Shown here: positions 8,101 through 16,750 of the stretch, piece by piece
How positions within the stretch are numbered: the first letter of the stretch is position 1
Layout: each line of letters begins with the position of its first letter
NCBI RefSeq assembly: GCF_900156315.1
Contig: NZ_FTNI01000035.1
Coordinates: 33,998 to 97,997, forward strand
Direction of reading: 5' to 3'
DNA length: 64,000 nucleotides
Source of the DNA: Microbispora rosea
GTDB lineage: Bacteria > Actinomycetota > Actinomycetes > Streptosporangiales > Streptosporangiaceae
Made by a program: the position numbers and the translations under genes
The notes under the pieces: model-generated
What the model saw: only the letters and a program-made list of their open reading frames with translations
Databases searched by the model: none
What the model was told of the DNA's origin: nothing

Positions 8101-8883
8101 ATGCGCATCTTCACCGTGGACTCCTTCACCGACCGGCCGTTCCGGGGCAATCCCGCCGCGGTCTGCCTCCTCGACGACACCGTGCCGGACGAGTGGATGC
8201 AGGCGGTGGCCGCCGAGATGCGCCATTCGGAGACGGCCTTCGTTCTCGGGCAGGCCGAGGGGCCGTGCTCGCTGCGCTGGTTCACCCCCGCGGTCGAGGT
8301 CGCGCTGTGCGGGCACGCCACCCTGGCCACCGCGCACGTCCTCTACTCCCTTGGGGAGTCCGGGCGGCTGGAGTTCGACACGAAGAGCGGCGTGCTCGCG
8401 ACCGAGCAGGCGGACGGCGGGCTGATCGCGATGGACTTCCCGGCGAAGCAGGCCGCGCCGTGCCCGCCGCCGGACGGCCTCGTCGAGGCACTCGGCGTCA
8501 CGCCGGTGTGGACCGGCCGCAGCGAGTTCGACCTGCTGGTCGAGGTCGGGTCGGCCGATGAGGTCCGGGCCGCCGAGCCCGACATGGCGCGGCTCGCCGA
8601 GGTCGAGGCCCGCGGCGTCATCGTGACGGCGTCCGGCGAGGGCACCTCCGCCGACTACGTCTCCCGGTTCTTCGGCCCCCGGGTGGGCGTGCCCGAGGAC
8701 CCGGTCACCGGGTCGGCCCACTGCGTGCTCGCGCCGCACTGGTCGGCCAGGCTCGGCCGGGACGCGCTCGTCGGGGAGCAGGTGTCGCGGCGCGGCGGGA
8801 CCGTGCGCACGACCCTGCGCGGCGAACGCGTCGAACTCGCCGGGCACGCCGTGACCATCTGGTCCGGCGAACTGGAGGTCTGA
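8101..8883 (+). CDS. PhzF-family isomerase/epimerase-like protein
   Basis: PhzF proteins have a duplicated diaminopimelate-epimerase-like fold and catalyse isomerisations; the substrate here is unknown. The start MRIFTVDSFTDRPFRGNPAAVCLL is a textbook PhzF N-terminus. HSETAFV carries the family's catalytic Glu, LCGHATLATAHVL is the glycine-rich block, and GVPEDPVTGSAHCVLAPHW is the second conserved block. Length (260 aa) is near the family norm. The ATG lies 11 bp after the acetate kinase stop, so the two probably form an operon. It is convergent with the AhpD-like gene, 2 bp away. Confidence 0.88.
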   Translation: MRIFTVDSFTDRPFRGNPAAVCLLDDTVPDEWMQAVAAEMRHSETAFVLGQAEGPCSLRWFTPAVEVALCGHATLATAHVLYSLGESGRLEFDTKSGVLATEQADGGLIAMDFPAKQAAPCPPPDGLVEALGVTPVWTGRSEFDLLVEVGSADEVRAAEPDMARLAEVEARGVIVTASGEGTSADYVSRFFGPRVGVPEDPVTGSAHCVLAPHWSARLGRDALVGEQVSRRGGTVRTTLRGERVELAGHAVTIWSGELEV

Positions 8884-8885
8884 CC

Positions 8886-9890
8886 TCAGGCGGGCACCGC
8901 GAGTGCGGCCTCGATCCGCCGGACGGCGGTGATCGCCCCGAACGCCAGCAGCCGCACGAGGTCGGCGTCGGACCGGCCGCCCCCGGCCTCCCGCCAGGCG
9001 GCCACGTCCGCGTCGGCCACCCGATACGGCGCGAGGGCGGCCAGCAGGGCGAGCTTGGCCGCCGGGCGCTGTGCGGGCGCGACGTCCGCCAGCGGACCGG
9101 ACGGCCAGCCGGACAGCGGAGGGTGTTCGCCGTCCCAGGCCGCGACGGCCTCCACGACCGCCTCCCTGGCCGAGTCGCCCAGCAGATGATCTCCCTCCCC
9201 CGCCACGGCCCGCAGCGCGGCGAACGCGGTCCCGGCCGGGGCACCCGCCGCCCAGGCCGGGGCGGGGCCCGAGGGCAGCCCGTGCAGCAGGGGCAGCGCC
9301 TCGCCCTGCGGCAGCCTGCGGCGTACCGTCTTGGCGAGGGCCCTGCCGCCCAGGCCGCGTACCAGCCGGGAGCGTTGCAGCCCGGCCGGCAGGAGGTCGT
9401 CGGTCAGCAGCGACGACACCATCCTGTTGATGAAATGGAAGGCGAGGGCCGTGCCGATGTGCTCGGCCGCGTGACCCTCCGGGCACGGCGGCGCCTGCCC
9501 GGACGTGGCCGTGCCGGTGGCCCAGGCGAACAGCCGGGCGTGCTCAGGATCGGACGGCTTCCCCCCGCGTGCGACGGTCTCGGCCAGCTCGTGCTCACCC
9601 GTCGCGTGCAGGAGCACAGTGTGGGCGTCCACGCAGAAGGGGCACTTGTTGGCGAGGGAGACCCCGGTGGCGACGACCTCCTTGGCCGCCCTCGGGGCCT
9701 GCCCGGCGACCAGCGACTCACGCAGCATCGCCCAGGTGGCGGCGAGCACCTCGGGAGCCGGGGACAACGTCAGGAACAGCGGCATGCGGGCCATGCCGAA
9801 ATCACGGGCGATCTGCGCGTAGACCTGGGCGATCAGGCCGGCCGCCGCCTCCGTGGGCACCGGCGTCACATAGCGGTAGGGCGTCGGCAT
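8886..9890 (-). CDS. Carboxymuconolactone decarboxylase / AhpD-like protein
   Basis: Predicted alkylhydroperoxidase-like protein, 334 aa. The N-terminal half holds the AhpD core: a CPFC redox motif in LANKCPFCVDAHTVLLHATG with the downstream conserved His. The C-terminal half repeats the helical fold without the Cys pair, around the LRAVAGEGDHLLGDSAREA segment, as in two-domain members. It probably reduces peroxides or acts as a thiol-disulfide adaptor, but the partner is not visible. The ATG at 9890 is preceded by GGAGGCGGAG. The upstream 197 bp to the histidine kinase contains no gene. Confidence 0.82.
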   Translation of the reverse strand: MPTPYRYVTPVPTEAAAGLIAQVYAQIARDFGMARMPLFLTLSPAPEVLAATWAMLRESLVAGQAPRAAKEVVATGVSLANKCPFCVDAHTVLLHATGEHELAETVARGGKPSDPEHARLFAWATGTATSGQAPPCPEGHAAEHIGTALAFHFINRMVSSLLTDDLLPAGLQRSRLVRGLGGRALAKTVRRRLPQGEALPLLHGLPSGPAPAWAAGAPAGTAFAALRAVAGEGDHLLGDSAREAVVEAVAAWDGEHPPLSGWPSGPLADVAPAQRPAAKLALLAALAPYRVADADVAAWREAGGGRSDADLVRLLAFGAITAVRRIEAALAVPA

Positions 9891-10087
9891 CTCCGCCTCC
9901 TCATCGGTCGTGCTGTCATGCGAACCGATCCTGCCGAGCGCCGTCGCCCCCGTCGTCGTACGGCGGAATGCGTTCCCGGCCGCTCCCGGCGCGGCTGCAG
10001 GATGGCGGCCGTACTCCCGCGGGAGTAGCGCCGGATGGGTCCGCCGGGAGGAGGCGGGCCGAATCGGCCTCGGTTTACCCTTCAGAC

Positions 10088-11590
10088 ATGGACGGCGATC
10101 GCGGACGGCAGGCGTCCCCCAGCCCACGGGAGTCTCGCTCACCGGTGACCGTGGACGAGCCGGCGTCGCCCGGCCCACGGGCGTTCGCGGACCTGCCGGG
10201 ACTCCCCGGCAAACCGCCCTTCAAGGACGAAGCGGCCCGCTCGGACGGACCACCCCTCCCGGACGGACCGGCCCTCACGGACGGACCGGCCCTCCCGGAC
10301 GGACCGGCCCTCCCGGACCGATTAGCCCTCACGGACGAGCCGGCCCTCGGGGACGACCGGGCGGGGGCCGGCCGTCGCCGCCTTCCCCGGTTCTACGGGT
10401 CGGACGCCGCGCTCGCGGCTGTCGTGGCGGTGCTGCTCGCGGGCGGCACCCTGGTTCCCGGCGCGCCGAGCGGGCCCGCGCAGCTGGGGGTGGTGGGCTA
10501 CCTGCTCCTGGTGGGCGGGTCCTTCGCCCTCGCCGCCCGGCGGGCGGCGCCGGTGACGGCGCTCGTCGTCTCCGGGGCCTGCATGCTGGCCTACGCCCTG
10601 CTGGTGCAGCCCGAGACCGCGACCGCGTTCCCCCTCCTGCTCACGGTGTTCTCGGCGGCCACCGTGGGCCGGCGCGTGTGGGCGGCGTCGGTCAGCGCCG
10701 CCTACCTCGCCGGTGTCCTGCTGGAGCAGCTGTCGGACCTCGGCGCACGGACCCCGCGCGACGTGGTGGACCGGGTCGGCCTGCTGGTCGGCTGGTTCGT
10801 CGCCGCCAACGTGGCGGGGGTCGTCACCCGGCAACGGCGGGCGTACCTGCGCCAGGCCGAGCAGCGCGCCGTCGAGGCGGAGCGCACCCGCGAGGAGGTC
10901 GCGCTGCGCCGGGCCGGCGAGGAGCGGCTGCGCATCGCCAGGGAACTGCACGACTCGCTCACCCACAGCATTTCGATCATCAAGGTGCAGGCGGGAGTGG
11001 CCGTCCATCTCGCGCGCAAGCGGGGCGACGACGTGCCGCCCGCGCTGCTGGCGATCCAGGACGCGAGTGCGGACGCCATGCGGGAGCTGCGCGCGACGCT
11101 GGAGGTGCTGCGCGAACCCGGCCCCGACGACGCGCCCGGTGCGGCCCGGGCCGACAGGATCGGCGAGCTGGTCGATCGGGCGCGGTCGGCGGGCGTGCCG
11201 GCCACGCTCGCGATCAGCGGCATGCCCCGCGCCCTGCCGCCCGAGGTCGACCTGACCGCCTACCGGATCGTGCAGGAGGCGCTCACCAACGTGGCGCGGC
11301 ACGCGGGCCCCGCCTCGGCGTCCGTGTACGTCCGCTATCTGCCCGACGCCCTCGTCGTACTCGTCGAGGACGACGGCAGGGGCGCCGAGACACAGGAGCG
11401 CGGAACGGACGAGCCGTCCGGAACGGGCACCGAGATCGGGCCCGAAGCGGTTCGGGTGGGCGTCGGGCTCACCGGCATGCGCGAGCGGGTGTCCGGGCTG
11501 GGCGGGCGGCTCCGGACCGGTCCGGGAGCGGACGGCGGTTTCACGGTCCACGCCGAGCTGCCCCTCCCGGTCACGGAGGGAGCGGCGTGA
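10088..11590 (+). CDS. NarL-type sensor histidine kinase with proline-rich N-terminal repeats
   Basis: Membrane histidine kinase, 500 aa. Residues about 1-100 are disordered and contain a hexapeptide repeat (DGPALP/DGPALT). About four to five hydrophobic segments follow between residues 115 and 250, then a coiled coil rich in Arg and Glu. The HisKA_3 domain has the phospho-acceptor His in RELHDSLTHSISI. The ATPase domain shows YRIVQEALTNVARHA (N box) and VGLTGMRERV (G box). It overlaps its response regulator gene by the sequence GTGA, so the two are translationally coupled. The signal is unknown. The ATG at 10088 lacks a strong ribosome binding site. Confidence 0.87.
   Translation: MDGDRGRQASPSPRESRSPVTVDEPASPGPRAFADLPGLPGKPPFKDEAARSDGPPLPDGPALTDGPALPDGPALPDRLALTDEPALGDDRAGAGRRRLPRFYGSDAALAAVVAVLLAGGTLVPGAPSGPAQLGVVGYLLLVGGSFALAARRAAPVTALVVSGACMLAYALLVQPETATAFPLLLTVFSAATVGRRVWAASVSAAYLAGVLLEQLSDLGARTPRDVVDRVGLLVGWFVAANVAGVVTRQRRAYLRQAEQRAVEAERTREEVALRRAGEERLRIARELHDSLTHSISIIKVQAGVAVHLARKRGDDVPPALLAIQDASADAMRELRATLEVLREPGPDDAPGAARADRIGELVDRARSAGVPATLAISGMPRALPPEVDLTAYRIVQEALTNVARHAGPASASVYVRYLPDALVVLVEDDGRGAETQERGTDEPSGTGTEIGPEAVRVGVGLTGMRERVSGLGGRLRTGPGADGGFTVHAELPLPVTEGAA
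10244..10351 (+). repeat. 18-bp in-frame tandem repeat, six units
   Basis: Six consecutive 18-bp units encode DGPPLP, DGPALT, DGPALP, DGPALP, DRLALT and DEPALG near the N-terminus of the histidine kinase. The units stay in frame, so copy number can change without breaking the gene. Confidence 0.85.
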
Positions 11591-12261
11591 TCAGGGTGCT
11601 GCTGGTGGACGACCAGGCGCTCATCCGGGCCGGCTTCAAGGCGCTGCTCGACGCCGAGGACGGCGTGGAGGTGGTCGGCGAGGCGGGCGACGGCAGCCAG
11701 GGCCTGGCGCTGGCCGAGCGGCACCTCCCCGACGTCGCGCTCGTGGACATCCAGATGCCGGTCATGGACGGCATCGAGGCCACTCGCCGCATCGCCGCCG
11801 ATCCCCGTCTGGCCGCCACCCGGGTGGTGATCCTGACCAACTACGGGCTCGACCGCTACGTGTTCGACGCGCTGCGGGCGGGCGCGAGCGGCTTCCTGCT
11901 CAAGGACACCGACCCGGCGGAGCTCGTCCAGGCGATCAGGGTCGCGGCGCGCGGCGACGCCCTGCTGTCCCCGGCGGTCACCCGGACGCTCATCAGCGAG
12001 TACGTCTCCCGCCCGCCGGACGCCCTGCCGACGGCCGCCCTGGAGCAGCTCACCAACCGCGAACGGGAGGTCGTCGCCCTGGTCGCGCACGGCCTCACCA
12101 ACGAGGAGATCGCCGCGCACATGGTGATCAGCCCGTTCACCGCCAAGACCCATGTGAGCAGGGCGATGACCAAGCTCGGCGCGCGGGACCGGGCGCAGCT
12201 CGTCGTCTTCGCCTACGAGTCCGGCCTGGTGGTCCCCCGGGGGTCCGCCAAGCCCCGCTGA
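11587..12261 (+). CDS. NarL/FixJ-family response regulator
   Basis: DNA-binding output partner of the preceding kinase, 224 aa. The receiver domain begins IRVLLVDDQALIRAGF with the acidic pair. The phospho-acceptor Asp lies in VALVDIQMPVMDGIEA, and the conserved Thr/Ser and Lys in VVILTNYG and FLLKDTDP. The LuxR-type helix-turn-helix is LTNREREVVALVAHGLTNEE with the recognition helix in SPFTAKTHVSRAMTKL. The GTG start overlaps the kinase stop codon. The usual tandem kinase-regulator layout supports pairing; target genes are unknown. Confidence 0.93.
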   Translation: MIRVLLVDDQALIRAGFKALLDAEDGVEVVGEAGDGSQGLALAERHLPDVALVDIQMPVMDGIEATRRIAADPRLAATRVVILTNYGLDRYVFDALRAGASGFLLKDTDPAELVQAIRVAARGDALLSPAVTRTLISEYVSRPPDALPTAALEQLTNREREVVALVAHGLTNEEIAAHMVISPFTAKTHVSRAMTKLGARDRAQLVVFAYESGLVVPRGSAKPR

Positions 12262-12423
12262 ACCGTCCGTCCGGCCCCGGGGACGCGGACTGCGGGGTCT
12301 CTCCGATAACCTCCACACGTCTGCGTACGCCCGTGGCCGCGGTCTCGCCCTGCTCTCGCTCGCGGCCTGCACCTCCCACCGCTCAGGCATGGCGCGCCCG
12401 GGGGCGGTGCTCAGGCCCACCGC

Positions 12424-14652
12424 TCAGGAGCGGCGCTCGCGCAGGCGGGCCGCCGCCTCGACCACGTTGGCGAGCGCCGCCTCGACCTGCTCGTACGAGC
12501 GGGTCTTCAGCCCGCAGTCGGGGTTGACCCACAACCGTTCGGCGGGCACCGTCCGCAGCGCCTCCGTGAGCAGGTGCTCCACCTCGTCGGCGCCCGGCAC
12601 GCGCGGCGAGTGGATGTCGTACACACCGGGTCCGAGCCCACGGGAGAAGCCGCCGACCACGCCCAGCACGCGTCCCCGCGATCGGGCCGACTCGATGCTC
12701 GTGACGTCGGCGTCGAGCGCGTCGATCGCCGCGAGGATCTGGTCGGCGTCCGAGTAGCACAGATGCGTGTGGATCTGCGTGTGCTCACTCACGCCCGAGG
12801 TGGCCCATCGGTAGGCGGCGACGGCCCACTCCAGGTAGGCGCCCTGCTCGGCACGCCGCAGCGGCACCAGCTCGCGCAGCGCGGGCTCGTCGACCTGGAT
12901 GACGCGGATGCCCGCCTCCTCCAGGTCGCCCACCTCCTCCCGTACGGCGTCGGCGACCTGGAACACCACCTCGCGCAGCGGCAGGTCGTCGCGGACGAAC
13001 GACCAGGCCACGATCGTCACCGGGCCGGTGAGCATGCCCTTGACCGGCGTGCTCGTCAGCGACTGCGCGTATTGCGCCCACCTCACCGTGATCGGCCCCG
13101 GCCGCCGCACGTCGCCGTGCAGGATGGGCGGGCGGGTGCAGCGCGAGCCGTACGACTGGACCCAGCCGTGCCGGGTGACGGCGAAGCCGTCGAGGTGCTC
13201 GGCGAAATACTGCACCATGTCGTTGCGCTCGGGCTCGCCGTGCACGAGGACGTCCAGCCCCAGCCGCTCCTGCAGCGCGATCACCTGCTCGATCTCCGCG
13301 CGGACCATGTTCTCGTAGGCCGCCTCCCCGATCTCCCCGGCCGCGAGAGCCGCCCGGGCCCGGCGCAGCTCGCCCGTCTGGGGGAAGGAGCCGATCGTGG
13401 TGACCGGGAGAAGCGGCAGCTTCAGGTGCTCGGCCTGCGCCGCCGCCCGTACAGGGTAGGGGGCGCGGCCCTCCGCCGTCCGGGCCGGGAAGGTGCGCGG
13501 GCGCTCCTGTGCGGCGGGCTGTCCGGGCAGGTGATGCCCGGGTGTGACCGCGAGCAGGGCCGCCAGCTCGGCCACCTCGGCGACCTTCTGCTCGGCGAAC
13601 GCCAGCCGCTCCCGCAGCGCGGGGTCGAGGCCGGTCTCGCGCCCCACGTCGTAGGGCACGTGGAGGAGCGAGCACGACGTGCTCACCACGACCCGCCCGG
13701 CGCGCTCCCGCACGGCGAGCAGCGTGGCCAGCGCGCGGTCGCGGTCGGTGCGCCACACGTCGCGTCCCGAGACCACGCCGGCGACGACGGTCTTGCCGGC
13801 CAGCGCCTCCACACCCAGGGCGTCCACACCGTGGGCCGAGCCCCGGACGAGGTCCAGGCCGACGGCCTCGACCGGCGCTCCGGCCAGCACGGGCAGCGCG
13901 TCGCCGAGATCGCCGAAATAGGAGGCGACCAGCAGCGCGGGCCGGTTCTCCAGCCGTCCCAGCCGGCCGTACGCCGCCTCGGCCGCGGCCAGCTCGGCGG
14001 GGGTGCGGTCGGCGACCAGGGCGGGCTCGTCCAGCTGCACCCAGCCGACGCCCTCCGCGGCCAGTTCGGCCAGCAGGCGGGCGTACACCTCGGCCACGTC
14101 GTCCAGCCGGTCGAGCGGGGCGAAGCCCTCTGGGCTGTCCGGCGCGGCCTGCGACAGCAGCAGGAACGTCACCGGCCCCACCAGCACCGGCCGGGTCTCC
14201 AGTCCCAGAGCGAGGGCCTCGCGCACCTCGGCCAGCGGCTTGGCGGCGTCGAGCGAGAAGACCGTGTCCGGGCCGATCTCGGGAACGATGTAGTGGTAGT
14301 TGGTGTCGAACCACTTGGTCATGCGCAGCGGGGCGATCCCCTCGGCGCCCCGGGCCATCGCGAAGTAGGTCTCCAGGTCGTCGTCGTGCCGGTAGCGCGC
14401 GGGCACCGCGCCCAGCAGCACCGCCGTGTCGAGCACCTGGTCGTAATAGGAGAACGTGTTCGACGGCAGGCCCTCCAGCCCGAGCGCGGCGAGCCGCCGC
14501 CAGGTGTCCTCCCGCAACCGCCGTGCGGTCTCCTCCAGGTCCGCCCGGCTGGAACGCCCCTCCCAGTAGGACTCCAGCGCCCGCTTCAACTCCCGATCCG
14601 GCCCGATCCGCGGATATCCCAGCACGGTCGATGCGGGGAAAGACGACGTCAT
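12424..14652 (-). CDS. metE: Cobalamin-independent methionine synthase
   Basis: Transfers the methyl group of 5-methyltetrahydropteroyl-polyglutamate to homocysteine, the last step of methionine synthesis. The 742-aa protein is a full two-barrel MetE. It has the N-terminal VLGYPRIGPDRELKRALE, and the second barrel begins TTIGSFPQTGELRRAR. Zinc/homocysteine ligands are visible in QIHTHLCYSD and in VNPDCGLKTR. The ATG at 14652 follows GAGGAG five bases upstream; the two GTG codons before it are less likely. No cobalamin riboswitch is evident in the 113-bp leader, though MetE is often B12-controlled in actinobacteria. A 25-bp palindromic repeat lies 65-89 bp upstream. Confidence 0.97.
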   Translation of the reverse strand: MTSSFPASTVLGYPRIGPDRELKRALESYWEGRSSRADLEETARRLREDTWRRLAALGLEGLPSNTFSYYDQVLDTAVLLGAVPARYRHDDDLETYFAMARGAEGIAPLRMTKWFDTNYHYIVPEIGPDTVFSLDAAKPLAEVREALALGLETRPVLVGPVTFLLLSQAAPDSPEGFAPLDRLDDVAEVYARLLAELAAEGVGWVQLDEPALVADRTPAELAAAEAAYGRLGRLENRPALLVASYFGDLGDALPVLAGAPVEAVGLDLVRGSAHGVDALGVEALAGKTVVAGVVSGRDVWRTDRDRALATLLAVRERAGRVVVSTSCSLLHVPYDVGRETGLDPALRERLAFAEQKVAEVAELAALLAVTPGHHLPGQPAAQERPRTFPARTAEGRAPYPVRAAAQAEHLKLPLLPVTTIGSFPQTGELRRARAALAAGEIGEAAYENMVRAEIEQVIALQERLGLDVLVHGEPERNDMVQYFAEHLDGFAVTRHGWVQSYGSRCTRPPILHGDVRRPGPITVRWAQYAQSLTSTPVKGMLTGPVTIVAWSFVRDDLPLREVVFQVADAVREEVGDLEEAGIRVIQVDEPALRELVPLRRAEQGAYLEWAVAAYRWATSGVSEHTQIHTHLCYSDADQILAAIDALDADVTSIESARSRGRVLGVVGGFSRGLGPGVYDIHSPRVPGADEVEHLLTEALRTVPAERLWVNPDCGLKTRSYEQVEAALANVVEAAARLRERRS

Positions 14653-14716
14653 CACCACTCCTCATACGTCGAACAGGACGCCCCGCATCCTCTCCTCGTC
14701 CCGTCCCGCCCCGGCG

Positions 14717-14741
14717 GATCTATCGAGCACGCTTATGGATC
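14717..14741. repeat. Intergenic palindrome GATCTAT-N11-ATGGATC, copy 1
   Basis: This 25-bp imperfect palindrome sits between the stop of the XRE regulator and the start of metE. It shares the 13-base block CGCTTATGGATCA and most other positions with the copy at 16676-16700. It could be an operator for metE or a dispersed intergenic element. Confidence 0.5.
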
Positions 14742-14765
14742 AGTTCGGCAGGTCACCCGGGCTGG

Positions 14766-15617
14766 TCAGCGGGGGGCGTCCATGCGCTGCGTGCCGATGA
14801 CCGACAGCAGCCGTAGCGCCTCTTCCGACGGCGAACCGGGTACGGCGGTGTAGATCACCACCTGCTGATCGCGGTCGGCGATGTCGAGGACGTCGCAGTT
14901 GACGGTGACCGGGCCGACCATCGCGTGCTGGAAGGTCTTGCACAGCGTGGGCCCGTCCGTGACGTCGTGGGAAGCCCACAGGCGTGCGAACTCCGGGCTC
15001 TTCGCGAGGAGTTCGTCCACCAGCCCGGTGACCTCCGGCGCGTCCGGGTAGCGGGCGGCGGCGGCACGCAGGCGCCGGGCCGCGTGCCGGGCGAAGTCGT
15101 CGGCGTCGGAGACCCCGTACAACCGCCGTCCCTCGCGGTGCGGGCCGATGAACACGCGGCGCACCAGGTTGCGGTCGCGCCGGGACAGGGCCGAGAAGTC
15201 CTCCATGAGGGCGGCCGCCAACTCGTTCCAGGCGAGCACCTCGAGCGTGGCGGACGTCACGAACGCGGCGGCCTGCGGCAGCCTCGCCAGCAGGTCCAGG
15301 ATGCTCTGCCGCACCTCCCGCGGGGGCCCCGGCGGCGGGGCGGGCGAGACGCCGGCGAGGTTGTGGAGGTGGGCGCGCTCGGCGTCCGACAGGCGCAGGG
15401 CCCGGGCCAGCCCGGCCAGCACCTCGCGCGACGGGTGCGGACCGCGGGCCTGCTCCAGCCGCGTGTAGTACTCGGTCGAGATGAAGGCCAGCTGCGCCGC
15501 CTCCTCACGCCGCAGCCCCGGGGTGCGGCGCCTGGGCCCCACGGGCAGCCCCACGTCGGCAGGGCTGATCCGCTCGCGCCTGCTGCGCAGGAAGTCGGCC
15601 AGTTCTCGTCGGTTCAC
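14766..15617 (-). CDS. XRE-type regulator with MmyB-like ligand domain
   Basis: Helix-turn-helix transcription regulator, 283 aa. The N-terminal XRE domain reads RRTPGLRREEAAQLAFISTEYYTRLEQARGP written in two parts: the helix-turn-helix starts near residue 30 and ends near residue 75. Residues from about 105 form the MmyB-like ligand-binding domain (MmyB domains often bind fatty-acid-like ligands), with the typical VLAWNELAAALMEDF block. The GTG at 15617 gives the standard N-terminus MNRRELADFLRSRR. It is divergent from an SDR gene across a clear palindrome. This is a very common actinobacterial pairing in which the regulator controls the reductase. Confidence 0.88.
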   Translation of the reverse strand: MNRRELADFLRSRRERISPADVGLPVGPRRRTPGLRREEAAQLAFISTEYYTRLEQARGPHPSREVLAGLARALRLSDAERAHLHNLAGVSPAPPPGPPREVRQSILDLLARLPQAAAFVTSATLEVLAWNELAAALMEDFSALSRRDRNLVRRVFIGPHREGRRLYGVSDADDFARHAARRLRAAAARYPDAPEVTGLVDELLAKSPEFARLWASHDVTDGPTLCKTFQHAMVGPVTVNCDVLDIADRDQQVVIYTAVPGSPSEEALRLLSVIGTQRMDAPR

Positions 15618-15646
15618 ACCTCCAGTGTGCGCGCAGCGCGCGGGCG

Positions 15647-15671
15647 ATCCAGGTACTGCCGATGCCTGGAT
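15647..15671. promoter_or_regulatory. Operator palindrome between XRE regulator and SDR
   Basis: ATCCAGG-N11-CCTGGAT, perfect 7-bp arms, is centred in the 86-bp gap between the divergent regulator and SDR genes. It is the probable binding site of the XRE/MmyB regulator. Confidence 0.6.
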
Positions 15672-15703
15672 GGAGCGGCGCCCGTCGGCGCAGGCTCACT
15701 GGC

Positions 15704-16513
15704 ATGGACAACACACCGACAACAGGCACGACCATCCCCACCCCGCCCGGCGCTCCCGGCCTGCTCGACGGCAAGGTCGCCTTCGTCAGCGGCGCCGGAC
15801 GCGGCATCGGAGCCGCGGCGGCGCGGCTGTTCGCCCGGGAGGGCGCACGAGTGCTGCTCGCGGCCCGCACGGAGGCCCAGCTGAAGACGGTGACCGAGGA
15901 GATCCGGGCGACGGGCGGCACCGCCGACTACGTGGTGTGCGACCTGGCCGACACGGAGAGCGTGCGGGCCGCCGTGAACCGCGTGGTGGACCTGTACGGC
16001 CGGCTCGACGTCGCTTTCAACAACGGGGCGATCGGCCAGCCGCCCGGCCCGTTGGACCGGATGCAGGAGGCCGACTTCGACCTCGTCTACACCGTGAACC
16101 TCAAGGGCGTCTGGCTGGCCATGGTCGCCGAGGTGGAGGCGATCCGGGCCACCGCGGGCACGGGCGCCATCGTCAACAACTCGTCCGTCGGCAGCTGGGG
16201 AGGCAACCCGGAGCTGCCGGCCTACGGTGCGATGAAACGGGCGGTCAACAGCCTCACCGAGTCGGCCGCCGTCACCTACGGCCCCGAAGGCATCCGGGTC
16301 AACGCCATCGCCCCCGGCAACACGCTCACCGAGATGATCCGCGCCTGGGAGGCGGAGTCCCCGGGTCTCCAGGAGCGGCTCACGGCCTGGACACCGCTGC
16401 GCCGCGGGGCCGACCCGGCCGAGATCGCCGAGGCCGCCGCCTGGCTGCTGAGCGACCGTGCCTCCTTCGTGACCGGCGCCGTCCTGCGGGTCGACGGCGG
16501 CGCCCGAGTCTGA
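15704..16513 (+). CDS. Short-chain dehydrogenase/reductase (SDR)
   Basis: NAD(P)-dependent oxidoreductase, 269 aa, substrate unknown. It shows the Rossmann motif SGAGRGIGAAAARLF and a NNGA motif (FNNGAIGQ). The catalytic Ser lies in VNNSSVGSWGG and the Tyr/Lys in YGAMKRAV. The C-terminal FVTGAVLRVDGGARV is typical. The ATG at 15704 is selected because upstream residues are not SDR-like. The divergent XRE/MmyB regulator and intervening palindrome suggest ligand-controlled expression. Confidence 0.9.
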   Translation: MDNTPTTGTTIPTPPGAPGLLDGKVAFVSGAGRGIGAAAARLFAREGARVLLAARTEAQLKTVTEEIRATGGTADYVVCDLADTESVRAAVNRVVDLYGRLDVAFNNGAIGQPPGPLDRMQEADFDLVYTVNLKGVWLAMVAEVEAIRATAGTGAIVNNSSVGSWGGNPELPAYGAMKRAVNSLTESAAVTYGPEGIRVNAIAPGNTLTEMIRAWEAESPGLQERLTAWTPLRRGADPAEIAEAAAWLLSDRASFVTGAVLRVDGGARV

Positions 16514-16675
16514 GCAGGGGCGGAGATCTTCCCCTGCGGTGCCGGGCCTGCCAGCGGGCTCCACCCATGCGATGTCCGGGCCAGCCGACGCCTCCCCTGC
16601 GGTGTCCAGGGCCTGCCGGCCGGATCCGGCCACCGGATTCGGCCGCGGCGTTCCGGCCCCGCGTCCGGCTCCCGC

Positions 16676-16700
16676 GATCCATTGACCGCGCTTATGGATC
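16676..16700. repeat. Intergenic palindrome GATCCAT-N11-ATGGATC, copy 2
   Basis: A perfect 7-bp inverted repeat with 11-bp centre lies between the convergent SDR and MmcQ genes. It matches copy 1 at 14717-14741 at most positions, including the centre. Both copies lie 25-75 bp beyond the stop of a minus-strand gene. Confidence 0.5.
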
Positions 16701-16750
16701 ACGCGCCGCTCATTCCGCCTGCCTGCGGCGTCGTGCCGGTTCCCGGCAGA

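Noticed and set aside
14653..14765. Cobalamin riboswitch upstream of metE
   Set aside because: The leader is only 113 bp and lacks the conserved B12-box pattern; a regulatory palindrome is present instead.
12574..14853. Long plus-strand frame opposite metE
   Set aside because: Antisense shadow of metE, which is unmistakable on the minus strand.
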